64,000 nucleotides of DNA. It comes from Meghimatium bilineatum (taxonomy: Eukaryota; Mollusca; Gastropoda; Stylommatophora; Philomycidae). This document shows, piece after piece, positions 38,930-48,949 of this stretch (the first letter of the stretch is position 1; each line of letters starts with the position of its first letter). Location of the stretch: assembly GCA_034231615.1 (NCBI GenBank), contig CM067312.1:2149001-2213000 (forward strand). Reading direction: 5' to 3'. The notes beneath the pieces were generated by a model, which was not told the origin of the DNA, made no database searches, and was given only the letters and a program-made list of their open reading frames with translations. Position numbers and translations under genes: made by a program.

Positions 38930-40172
38930 AGCCGGGCCTGAGAGAAGACTGTTTGGAGAATATTAGCTTTTGTGGTGTATATATGGCATGGGTTTTACAT
39001 TAGTATGGTCAGGATTGGCCAATGTGAGAACCACTTTAACATAACCATAAATAATGAGAACTATTGACCAAAGGCACAGAATAATGTTTGCAGAATATTT
39101 TCTTTTGTGGTGTCAATATGTTACGAGTTTTACATTTTCATGGTCAATATTTTACAATTTGAGAACCACTTGAATATAAGTATAAAATAATGAGAACCGT
39201 TGGTCAAAGGTACAGAAGTATGTTTGCAGAATATTAGTTTTTGTGGTGTCTATATGTCTCGGGGGTTTACATTGTTATGGTCAGTATTTTACAATTTGAG
39301 AACCCCTTGAATGTAAGCGGAAATCCCAAACATACCCACTAAACAAATAAGGTCATGTTAATGTTAATACCCAGCAAAATCACCCCCACCGGCATAAGTG
39401 GGGAAGGTGGGGTTATGCTAACCTCATTCACTGGAAGTGGCAGTGGAAATGTTCTTTATCGTGACTGTAATTATATTGCATTTGGCAGTTTTACAATCTG
39501 ATCTTTGCGTGATCTTTCACGTGTGGTTTAAAATTGGGTCGTTTTATATAAAAGATAGTGCCATAAATAAATTTCAGTAGAAAAACCACAACATACCCAC
39601 TAATCAGATATAGTTATAACATGTTAATACGCAGCAAACTCAACCCCATAGACACAAGTGGGGGGAGGTAGGGTTATGCCGATCTCATTCGCTGGAAGGT
39701 GCAGTGGAAATTTTCTCTATCACGAGCCCCGCTCATTGTGTCAGCCTAACAGCTAAAGAAAAACTGCCACTACCAAGCACTCACTCACATACACGGGCCT
39801 TTAACCACTCTTACAGCATCCATGTCTTATTTTTATTGCCATCTCCACAACACCCCAGACACGACCATGTGTTAATTACACTTTTCTGGCTAGTTTCCGC
39901 GAGTGTAATTATATTGCATCTGGCAGTTTTATGATCTGAACTTTGCATGCTCTTTCACATTTGGTTTAAAATTGGTTCGTTTTATATAAAAAGATAGAAC
40001 CATAAATAAATTTCAGTGGAAAAACCACAAAATAGCCACTAAACAAATAAGGTCATAACATGTTAATACTCACCAAACGCAACCCCACCGAAACAAGTGG
40101 GAGAAGGTGGGGTTTTGCAGACCTCATTCACTGGAAGTCGCAGTGGAAATTTTTTCTTTATCACGAGCCCAG
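38930..40172. repeat. 125-bp and 437-bp repeats, right arm (reduced)
   Basis: Three 125-bp copies (38930-39312) are followed by only three starts of the 437-bp family (near 39459, 39700 and 40150) against five on the left. The middle unit looks like a hybrid of two left-arm units, as from unequal exchange. The stretch 40173-40436 is the mirror of the GC-richer 27155-27420 and has no gene recognised. Confidence 0.75.
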
Positions 40173-40436
40173 CTCCTTGTATCACCAAAACAAATAAAAG
40201 GAAAATTCCACTACCAAATAACAGACCCACCCCACACACATTCGCATCATTAGATACACAATTTCCCCGGATTCGGCCACAGCGAGTGGGTATCGCTCCG
40301 AGCCACACTCCGCCGCCGGTTGGTTCGGCCGGTTTCGATTGCCGTCATATAGGATGTGCGGGCACACTCAGTACATTCAGCCGCACACTCGACACATTCA
40401 CATCTCATTATTATATGAGGTATATATTAGCCGGAT

Positions 40437-40880
40437 AAGTACCAGGTGACAACCTTTACCCGACTTTTATATGACACGTTTATTGTTATTTGGGCTATAT
40501 TAAAGCCCGTTATGTAACAGCACGGGGCATGGTGCCACCTTTGCACGACCACTCCGTATCCAGTATATTGTTATATGAGTTAAGTATTGTCCGGTTATGT
40601 AAAATGACGTAACATGACGCCCATTTACACGATCTCTCCAGGCCGAGTATAATGTTATATGGACTATAAAAAAGCACACTCGTGTCAAGTGTATTATCCG
40701 GTTATGTAACATGACACGACCTTTGCACGCCCTGCACGACCTCTGCACGACCTGCACGACCTGCACGACCTCTGCTTATCACCCTTATCCGGAGTATTTT
40801 GTTATATGGGCTATATTACTTATCATGTCATATCATGGCATATCATGGCATATCATGTCATATCATGTCATATCCACTCC
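40437..40880. repeat. Subterminal repeats, right arm
   Basis: Mirror of the left subterminal block. The 9-bp gcacgacct array is shorter here. Confidence 0.7.
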
Positions 40881-40904
40881 TCGTTCCATGCATCATACAC
40901 TACT

Positions 40905-40910
40905 CACGTA
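40905..40910. repeat. 6-bp target-site duplication (right), element 2
   Basis: cacgta follows the terminal ACTACT and restores the minisatellite unit, which continues gatatcaatacc. Confidence 0.85.
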
Positions 40911-41331
40911 GATATCAATACCACCAGATGTTTTCGTATATATCAATACCACCAGATGTGTTCGGATATACCAACACGTAGATATCAATACCACCAGATG
41001 TGTTCGTAGATTTAATACCACCAGATGTGTTCGGATATACTGACACGTAGATATCAATACCACCAGATGTTTTCGGATATACTGACACGTAGATATCAAT
41101 ACCACCAGATGTGTTCGGATATACTGACACGTAGATATCAATACCACCAGATGTGTTCGGATATACTGACACGTATATATCAATACCACCAGATGTGTTC
41201 GGATATACTGACACGTAGATATCAATACCACCAGATGTTTTAGTATATATCAATACCACCAGATGTTTTAGTATATATCAATACCACCAGATGTGTTCGT
41301 AGATATCAATACCACCAGATGTGTTCGGATG
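40911..41331. repeat. 28/42-bp compound minisatellite, right part
   Basis: Continuation of the array at 25646-26668 in the same orientation, ending at gttcggatgtgcg. With element 2 removed the two blocks form one array of about 1.4 kb. Confidence 0.92.
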
Positions 41332-41812
41332 TGCGAAGAAAATAACCATCAGACCTAATACCGGTTGAATGATTACAGACGTACACGCGTGCTCTCGTAG
41401 TCGCCCGTAATAAAGTCAATAGTATGAGAATTGATAAGAAGTAAACGCGTCGTATTACAATCACTGTATATATTATTTTACAGATCACGTGAACGATTCT
41501 TTCAAAACGAAGCCTTGCCTCACTGAACGACACTATGAACTGGACACTACAACTGTCGATGTCACTTGCGATCTTGATTTTGGCTACGTAGAAATCAGCA
41601 TTATAGGCCCTATTGCTGGATATATATGTACCGTACACATCAGCGGAGGTTAGATGAATTCATCTGTGAAGGATCAATGTTTGTCAAATTTATGAAGCTG
41701 CATTTCAATAACTGTATGTTATCAATATTTCAGGAAATCGTCATTGTTATCAATTCGTTGTAAAACAAGAATAGTACAGATTTTCTCGTATCAATGCATC
41801 TTGAAAACAGTT
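41332..41812. other. Non-coding spacer
   Basis: No repeat or gene recognised. Chance frames of up to 110 codons mostly run into the minisatellite. Confidence 0.5.
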
Positions 41813-42085
41813 ATATTGTTACATATACACCGTGTTGGCAGATTGTTTAATTGTTACATATACACCGTGTGTGGTGACAGATTGTTCTGTTGTTACATAT
41901 ACATCGTGTGTGGTGACAGATTGTTCTGTTGTTACATATACATCGTGTGTGGTGACAGATTGTTTTGTTGTTACATATACACCGTGTGTGGTGACAGATT
42001 GTTTTGTTGTTACATATACACCGTGTGTGGTGACAGATTGTTTTGTTGTTACATATACAACGTGTGTGCTGAAAGGTGTTTTTTT
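41813..42085. repeat. 39-bp minisatellite, about 7 copies
   Basis: The unit tgttacatatacaccgtg continues with tgtggtgacagattgttt. The period is divisible by three, giving overlapping spurious frames on both strands. Confidence 0.9.
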
Positions 42086-42180
42086 TGTTTTCCGAGTCTT
42101 CTTTGCCTAGCTTCCATGTTTCTCGTCCGTTAAGTCGACGATGACCATTCAATTCCACTGTGATGATGCTGACGAAGATG

Positions 42181-42270
42181 ATGATGTCTGCAGTGTGCAC
42201 GATTGTGTCCTATGATGTCTGCAGTGTGCACGATTGTGTCCTATGTTGTCTGCAGTGTAAACGATTGTGA
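42181..42270. repeat. 31-bp tandem repeat, three copies
   Basis: Copies of atgatgtctgcagtgtgc followed by acgattgtgtcct; the last has diverged. Confidence 0.8.
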
Positions 42271-42296
42271 CTATTGTGTCCTATGCGTGCCTGAAA

Positions 42297-42584
42297 TTAT
42301 CTACTACAATCTGAACATGTGTGGGTGAGGTTGAGCATGTGTGGAAGGCGTCTGTGGGACAATGTGCAGATATTATCTTTCTTCCAGGGTGTTTCTGTTG
42401 CATATTGTCTGTAGTTCTCTACAGCTGCAGCACCACTCTTGATTCGACTGTCGTATGTATCATGTGCAAGATTATCCCATGATATCATGTCTATTTTGAA
42501 GTGAGCTAATGATGTCGTAAGAGTGTCTTTAAGACATTTCTTCTGAACTGCAGCCTTGCGGCTGAAAGAATTGGAATGTTCCAT
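42297..42584 (-). pseudogene. LINE-type retrotransposon C-terminal remnant
   Basis: Minus-strand translation reads MEHSNSFSRKAAVQKKCLKD, then DTLTTSLAHFKIDMISWDNL and a final C-x2-C. It resembles the C-terminal tail of CR1/Jockey-type endonuclease-reverse transcriptases, where a GG-KKR(F/Y)KDTLK...W...A segment precedes a Cys-rich end. The expected basic run is degraded and nothing upstream is preserved. Family assignment is tentative. Confidence 0.45.
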
Positions 42585-42639
42585 GCAACATATTTTGGTA
42601 AGCAATGATCGTTCGTGCTGAAATTGTATTCTTTCCAGT

Positions 42640-43019
42640 GTGTATCTGCCTGCATCTATAATTAGTGTATCTGCATGCATCTATAATTAGTGTATCTGCC
42701 TGCATCTATATTGCGTGTATCTGCCTGCATCTATAATTAGTGTATCTGCCTGCATCTATAATTAGTGTATCTGTCTGCATCTATAATTAGTGTATCTGCC
42801 TGCATCTATAATTAGTGTATCTGCCTGCATCTATAATTAGTGTATTTGCCTGCATCTATAATGCGTGTATCTGCCTGCATCTATATTGCGTGTATCTGCG
42901 TGCATCTATAATGCGTGTATCTGCCTGCATCTATATTGCGTGTATCTGCGTGCATCTATAATGCGTGTATCTGCCTGCATCTATATTGCGTGTATTTGTC
43001 TGCTTCTATATTGCGTGCA
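42640..43019. repeat. 25-bp minisatellite, about 15 copies
   Basis: The unit tgtatctgcctgcatctata is followed by attag or a gcg variant. The first half is rich in attag units and the second alternates aatgcg and attgcg. Confidence 0.93.
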
Positions 43020-43039
43020 TATATATATATATATATATA
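43018..43039. repeat. TA dinucleotide run
   Basis: About ten TA pairs join the 25-bp array to a LINE fragment. Confidence 0.85.
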
Positions 43040-43217
43040 GCAAGGGGTAGACCAAAAGAAACACTCAGAAGAACAATACTTAAAGAAAGTAAAACAACCA
43101 ATATTCATACTATTCAAGTACTGCACAGAATAACTTTGAACAGACAGAATTGGAGAGATCTGACCTCTGCCCTATGCGCTAACTTCAACGCAAAAGGAAA
43201 ATGAATGAATGAATAAT
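43040..43217 (+). pseudogene. LINE 3'-end fragment with tetranucleotide tail
   Basis: The frame encodes ARGRPKETLRRTILKESKTT, then LNRQNWRDLTSALCA and a stop. It matches the very C-terminus typical of many animal non-LTR retrotransposons (RGRP..TWRRT...DR..WR..V.ALC). After the stop comes aatgaatgaatgaataat, a short tandem tail characteristic of LINE 3' ends. Heavily 5'-truncated. Confidence 0.65.
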
Positions 43218-43906
43218 GCGTGCATGCTTACATACTTAGATTGTGTTTGGCATATAATGTCCGTGTGACACATGCGTAAAGTAGTTATGTTATTACTGTT
43301 TCCTGACAAATTATACGTTTTGTGGTATTTGCTATCATTTAAAAACGTACTATTAACGTCATTATTTTAGTACTTATTGGTATTATTATTATGGTTGTGT
43401 TATGGTCATCGTCGATTACGACGGAGGAACATCATCATTATTGCCATTCTGTACCATACATTATTTCGCACTCTTCCAAATGTGGTTCTGGTTTTCGCTG
43501 TTATGTGCATGATTACATTGTGTGAGATAGTGCTGCCTAACTAGGTGACACTGTTGACTGTTTGAAGCTCTTCTTCTTCTTTGATTCCTACATTGTGATT
43601 AATTAAGTGCGATATTGTGCGAATTGAAACATGGCATCTGCCTTTTTTTTGGTATTGAAGGTGAAGCCAAAGTTGTCGTTGGCTTCAGGATTTAGTATTG
43701 CCTGTGCAGTCACGACTTTGCATTTGTGCCGTGTAGTTCAGATGTTGAGAAAAGAGAGTGCTCGTCAAGCGCGACATACATTACTGTAACCAAAGGAATA
43801 GTGGTAGAAGGTGCATGACATGTTGAAAGAGGTAACGGTAACGGACGTTGTAGTCTCAGTAAACAACAGAAATGGGGCAGATTCAAGAGAAATAGAGACA
43901 TATTAT
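43218..43906. other. Non-coding spacer
   Basis: No recognised repeat or gene. Confidence 0.5.
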
Positions 43907-43951
43907 ATTCACTAAACGTAAACCATATAATTCAAGAAGAAAACATAGAAT
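43907..43951 (+). repeat. 45-bp direct repeat bordering the 24-bp array (left)
   Basis: The block attcactaaacgtaaacc to gaagaaaacatagaa is repeated at 45086-45130 on the other side of the array. Confidence 0.9.
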
Positions 43952-43959
43952 ATATATAT

Positions 43960-45085
43960 ATACACATACTGAAACTTACATGTATACACATACTGAAACT
44001 TACATGTATACACATACTGAAACTTACATGTATACACATACTGAAACTTACATGTATACACATACTGAAACTTACATGTATACACATACTGAAACTTACA
44101 TATATACACATACTGAAACTTACATGTATACACATACTGAAACTTACATGTATACACATACTGAAACTTACATGTATACACATACTGAAACTTACATATA
44201 TACACATACTGAAACTTACATGTATACACATACTGAAACTTACATGTATACACATACTGAAACTTACATGTATACACATACTGAAACTTACATGTATACA
44301 CATACTGAAACTTACATGTATACACATACTGAAACTTACATGTATACACATACTGAAACTTACATGTATACGCATACTGAAACTTACATGTATACACATA
44401 CTGAAACTAACATATATACACATACTGAAACTTACATGTATACACATACTGAAACTTACATGTATACACATACTGAAACTTACATGTATACACATACTGA
44501 AACTTACATGTATACACATACTGAAACTTACATGTATACACATACTGAAACTTACATATATACACATACTGAAACTTACATATATACACATACTGAAACT
44601 TACATGTATACATATACTGAAACTTACATGTATACACATACTGAAACTTACATATATACACATACTGAAACTTACATGTATACACATACTGAAACTTACA
44701 TGTATACACATACTGAAACTTACATATATACACATACTGAAACTTACATGTATACACATACTGAAACTTACATGTATACACATACTGAAACTTACATGTA
44801 TACACATACTGAAACTTACATATATACACATACTGAAACTTACATGTATACACATACTGAAACTTACATGTATACACATACTGAAACTTACATGTATACA
44901 CATACTGAAACTTACATGTATACACATACTGAAACTTACATGTATACACATACTGAAACTTACATGTATACACATACTGAAACTTACATGTATACACATA
45001 CTGAAACTTACATGTATACACATACTGAAACTTACATGTATACACATACTGAAACTTACATGTATACACATACTGAAACTTACAC
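43960..45085. repeat. 24-bp minisatellite, about 46 copies
   Basis: The unit tgtatacacatactgaaact plus taca is very homogeneous; the main variant is tatatacac. Because 24 is a multiple of three, it gives frames of up to 384 codons on both strands, all of them artefacts of the repeat. Confidence 0.97.
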
Positions 45086-45130
45086 ATTCACTAAACGTAA
45101 ACCATATAATTCAAGAAGAAAACATAGAAA
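45086..45130 (+). repeat. 45-bp direct repeat bordering the 24-bp array (right)
   Basis: Near-identical copy of 43907-43951. Confidence 0.9.
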
Positions 45131-46139
45131 CTGAGATAGGCATTGACGTAGAATAAATAGACGTTGGAGTATTGACAGATTTAGACGTTAGCAGGGAGAC
45201 CAAAGATTCGGGATATTGACTTACCTTTTATGTGTTGACATGATGTTCACATGCAACGAGTTCAGGCACATGGGGACAGAAAAGAAAAAGTTATGCGGGG
45301 AAATGTGTCATTTGCTAAGGATCTCGACGAGGTTAGACGAAAGTGATGTCATTAAAGTGGGAGTTAGTTCAAAGAACGGAACAGAGAGACATCGCTATGG
45401 GTAAATGCCTCACATTTGGAAAAGGAGATATGAAACAGAAGAAGATTTTGGATGGAACACTTGAGGAACTGAAAGCGATAAGGACTCACAGAGAAGGACA
45501 TGGGACCAGATTACAGTTCAGTAGGTACAGCGACGACAGACAGAGGGAAGAAAGGAAACAATTGGAGGGACGATTAGAAGACAAAGAACTAAAAAACATG
45601 AAAAGGAGACAACGAGGATAGAAGAGAAATTAGAGGATAGAGCGAGAGAAATATATCACCAAACGAAGGAAATTAAAACATTGGGAGAAACTGTGGTAGA
45701 CCAGGATGGAGGCTTAGAACTGTCGATGGACTACATTTGCTGTGCAGGATGTTTGGAAGAATATACGCACTACAAAGAAAAGGTAAAAAGGAGTTTCTAT
45801 ACTGTTTGGGAAGCCATGAGAAACCCGACCGATTTCATAAGACCCTCATATTTGAAAAGTGGGCATAAATATGGTCTTGAGACTAATATTCTTCAATTGT
45901 CCTTTTCATTGTCTTCATAGTCTTTATAGTCTTCATTGTCTTCATTGTCTTCATTGTCTTCTTCATCTGTTCTTCCTCACCTGCCCAGGTGCTCTGATCT
46001 CCATTATCTGTCTTTCTAAACATCGGTGTTTCTTTATATGACCACACTCTTATATGAAAGTTGTCTTTTTGCTATGGTATGTAGTAACCAACACTCTGGA
46101 ATCTACAATGTGTTTATAAAATCTGAGTTTCTCTCTTTT
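45131..46139. other. Region with weak plus-strand frames, identity unknown
   Basis: Charged frames at 45343-45621 (92 codons, rich in Lys, Glu and Arg) and 45681-45920 could be relics of a mobile-element ORF, but no motif is recognised. A short tctt(c/t)attg repeat lies at 45905-45965. Confidence 0.3.
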
Positions 46140-46240
46140 TCCTTCCATGATATTCTTAGTATATTTCTGTATCATTTCATCTCAAATCCGTTGATCTTCT
46201 TTGCCGGTTATGGGCCATGTTTCACATCCTTATGTTAGTT
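46140..46240 (-). pseudogene. Possible LINE fragment
   Basis: Minus strand encodes GCETWPITGKEDQRI, similar to the YG(S/C)E(T/S)W.(L/I)T...(E/K)..R(I/L) segment near the end of LINE reverse transcriptases. Short and interrupted, so weak. Confidence 0.3.
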
Positions 46241-46368
46241 ACAACAGGAAAAATACAAGTTTTTAGCATTAGCAATTTCGTTTATATTGTGTTGTTTTTT
46301 TCACATGGTTTTATTTTACAATATGCTATTGTGGATTTAATCTATATATTTGTCACGCAACTGTTGAT

Positions 46369-46527
46369 ATTTACTGCTATGTATTCCAATTTATTCGAGC
46401 ACTTTATCTCGGTATTGTCTATTTACTGCTATGTATTCGAATTTATTCGCGCACCTTATCTCGGTATTGTCTATTTACTGCTATGTATTCGAATTTATTC
46501 GAGCACTTTATCTCGGTATTGTCTATT
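46369..46527. repeat. 52-bp tandem repeat, three copies
   Basis: The unit tatttactgctatgtattc continues through tttattcgagcacttt to ggtattgtc. Confidence 0.88.
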
Positions 46528-47383
46528 CTGAATGTTTGGCTGTTACTTTGTTATATCTGTTGACATTATTTTTGATTTCTGTGCGAGTTTAAATATATTT
46601 TTTGTGATTCGCTATAGTTCTTTGCGACCTTTTATTAGATGAATCATATTGTGTTGGGAAACTCATGTTTTTCACTATCTCGCATAGTTTCCGGTGTTAT
46701 AAACATTGGACAACATTTAAGTAATCTATGAAGCACATGTTCGAGTCTGTTGAATATTCCGTACATGTTTACAGAGAGATTCAGATTAATCAAGCTGCAA
46801 TAGGTGTGACTAATGACCCTGCTTCATTCCATCACCAGCCTAACCGGATCAGTTAAGTCTGAAGTTCCTCAAAGACTTGTTCCATATGTATAATCTAACG
46901 ATAAACTAAACTGCCGTTGACATATGATGTGGTCACGCCTCTTCCAACGATATGTTGATATGTGACTACCACGGTACGTGCATTAAAATGTGTAAAAGAC
47001 ATACACCCTGTACAATGCCCGTATTCATCGTTGTATAATCTGAAACCCAGCTGGCATAACTAAATATTGTCTCCTCTGGAAAAATGGTAATGTGAACCAA
47101 CATCTAGAAACAGACTACTTATGGAGTTGAAAAGAGTATCCATTATGACAGTGACATGTGCCTTGGTGTAAGCGTCTTGAAAGTTAATTGTAGAAACATA
47201 GTTTTCAGGTTGCTCATCTCTTTGGCGGTGATGTACATAACAATATACCGGACAAAAAGTATGTCTCCGGCAATTGTATATTCATGCCGTTCTGAAAGCA
47301 ATGGCAAACTAATGTACACATTTCTATTGCCTAGAGAAGCAATATAACAACAACAAAAACATTATGGATTTATGGCTATATTC
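46528..47383. other. Non-coding spacer
   Basis: No gene, RNA or repeat recognised. Confidence 0.5.
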
Positions 47384-47860
47384 TGAATAGGAGATACTAC
47401 CAATGTGTGTTTAAATGTGAATAGGAGATACTACCAATGTGTGTTTAAATGTGAATAGAAGATACTACCAATGTGTGTTTAAATGTGAATAGAAGATACT
47501 ACCAATGTGTGTTTAAATGTGAATAGAAGATACTACCAATGTGTGTTTAAATGTGAATAGAAGATACTCCCAATGTGTGTTTAAATGTGAATAGGAGATA
47601 CTACCAATGTGTGTTTAAATGTGAATAGAAGATACTACCAATGTGTGTTTAAATGTGAATAGGAGATACTACCAATGTGTGTTTAAATGTGAATAGGAGA
47701 TACTACCAATGTGTGTTTAAATGTGAATAGAAGATACTACCAATGTGTGTTTAAATGTGAATAGAAGATACTACCAATGTGTGTTTAAATGTGAATAGAA
47801 GATACTACCAATGTGTGTTTAAATGTGAATAGAAGATACTACCAATGTGTGTTTAAATGT
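47384..47860. repeat. 34-bp minisatellite, 14 copies
   Basis: The unit aatagaagatactaccaatg continues with tgtgtttaaatgtg. A gaag/gagg variant is distributed among copies. Confidence 0.94.
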
Positions 47861-47949
47861 GTCACTATCCGTTTCAACGTCTTTCTATACATCATGTAGA
47901 AAGACTGCAGTATTGTCCCACATTTCAGGGAGTAGATACATCGGGGTAA

Positions 47950-48190
47950 TTGATAAAATATCTATTTTTTAGTTGTACGAAGATATTGGTATCAAATTAA
48001 AGAGTATGCATGTATGCACATTTTTCTTAAAGAAATTTGGTCGTAGAGTTTATAGTTTATGAGTTATAGAATTTTGAAATAGGTGGGGGTGGGTCTGAGA
48101 TTTGTAAGAAGTATTACAAAAAAATATTCAGTATGCTTGAGAAAAACAATTCATATTGATATTAAAACAATGAAAACCTCCCTATGTAAC
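47950..48190 (+). repeat. Terminal-repeat fragment of Mutator-like transposon, copy 1
   Basis: The stretch from gaagatattggtatcaaatt to aaaacaatgaaaacctc is the inverted counterpart of 51185-51440 and a direct match to 54530-54760. Shared marks are tggtcgtag and gtgggggtgggt. The outer TTAA-GGAGG end is missing here. Confidence 0.75.
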
Positions 48191-48355
48191 AGTGGTACAT
48201 TGCCTCTTTTTTAATTTGCACATCTTTCTTGCCCACATGTCAAGTTTAGGTATCAATGTGTAATCAAGTTATTAATACCAAATGTCAGAGCACAATATTT
48301 ATCACTATTGTAGAAATATTGATGATATAGATTGCAGATATACTTCAACAGTATG

Positions 48356-48505
48356 ATATGGCAGATCTGTCCAAAGCGCTTATGGGTTGACTGATGTTAA
48401 TATTGCTGTTGACATTGCAACCTTAGTTTTTAATGATGGATCACAAGCTCTGTCAGCTCCACATAGCCAGTTGAAAGTGACGTGTGAAAAATTCACATTG
48501 GATAG
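48356..48505 (+). pseudogene. Mutator-like transposase C-terminal fragment (plus strand)
   Basis: Encodes VDIATLVFNDGSQALSAP followed by one LKVTCEKFTLD segment. It is an inverted paralogue of 49380-49510. The single, unexpanded VTC(G/E)KFTL(E/D) segment shows the state before the 27-bp array formed in the other copy. The N-terminal part of this copy is deleted. The stretch 48640-48949 has no clear content. Confidence 0.65.
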
Positions 48506-48949
48506 CTTCGCAAGAACTGATACTAAGCTACCTTTAACAAAAATATTAAAATTTTCATGTTCAAAATGGTACGGTCAAAACTGTACAATTTTTGTGAAAA
48601 TAGTAAGTACAAATGAGTTAAAAATGAGAATATATGCATAGAAATGGAATAGCTATATCGCAAACTAAGGATATTAGAATATATTTTCAAACTTTTCATA
48701 CAAGCTGGTTCAAAGTTCACCAATTTTGGGTGTAAATTTTCCAAATTTGAATGGCTGTAAAAATTGTAAATATAGATAGCAAAGTTCTTAGTTTGAGCTA
48801 TATGGGATTATGTTAGGAATATGCATGCCAAATTTTATTAATATTGGTTAATATTTGAAAAAAGTTATGAGAACGGATTTTTTAATAACATCAAAAATTC
48901 GCAAACGAACGAAAATAAAATTTACACATTAAAAATATAACTTATTACC

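Larger units (their letters stand above)
26675..40904. mobile_element. Element 2: palindromic Polinton-like element with C2H2 gene
   Basis: A 14,230-bp element starting AGTAGTGTATGATGCATGG and ending with its reverse complement. It sits inside a minisatellite with a perfect 6-bp duplication. The arms (26675-34215 and 34251-40904) mirror each other around 34233. The terminal hexamer and the following TAT and GCAT positions resemble element 1, so both likely belong to one lineage. The only gene is a broken C2H2/pPolB-N-terminal-like frame near the axis, one per arm. No integrase, ATPase, protease or capsid frame is visible. The left arm is about 0.88 kb longer because it has two extra copies of a 437-bp repeat. 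Confidence 0.8.
34251..40904. repeat. Element 2 right arm
   Basis: Mirror of the left arm with scattered substitutions and a net loss of two 437-bp repeat units. The arms are visibly more diverged than those of element 1. Confidence 0.9.

Noticed and set aside
26675-40904. Element 2 as a simple chromosomal inversion
   Set aside because: The flanking minisatellite keeps one orientation on both sides and carries a target-site duplication, so an insertion explains it better.
43932-45134. Frames of up to 384 codons (repeating YTHTETYM and similar) on both strands
   Set aside because: By-products of the homogeneous 24-bp array; open in several frames at once.
45343-45621. 92-codon charged frame as a host gene
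   Set aside because: No recognisable domain, no splice-site support, and it sits among repeats.
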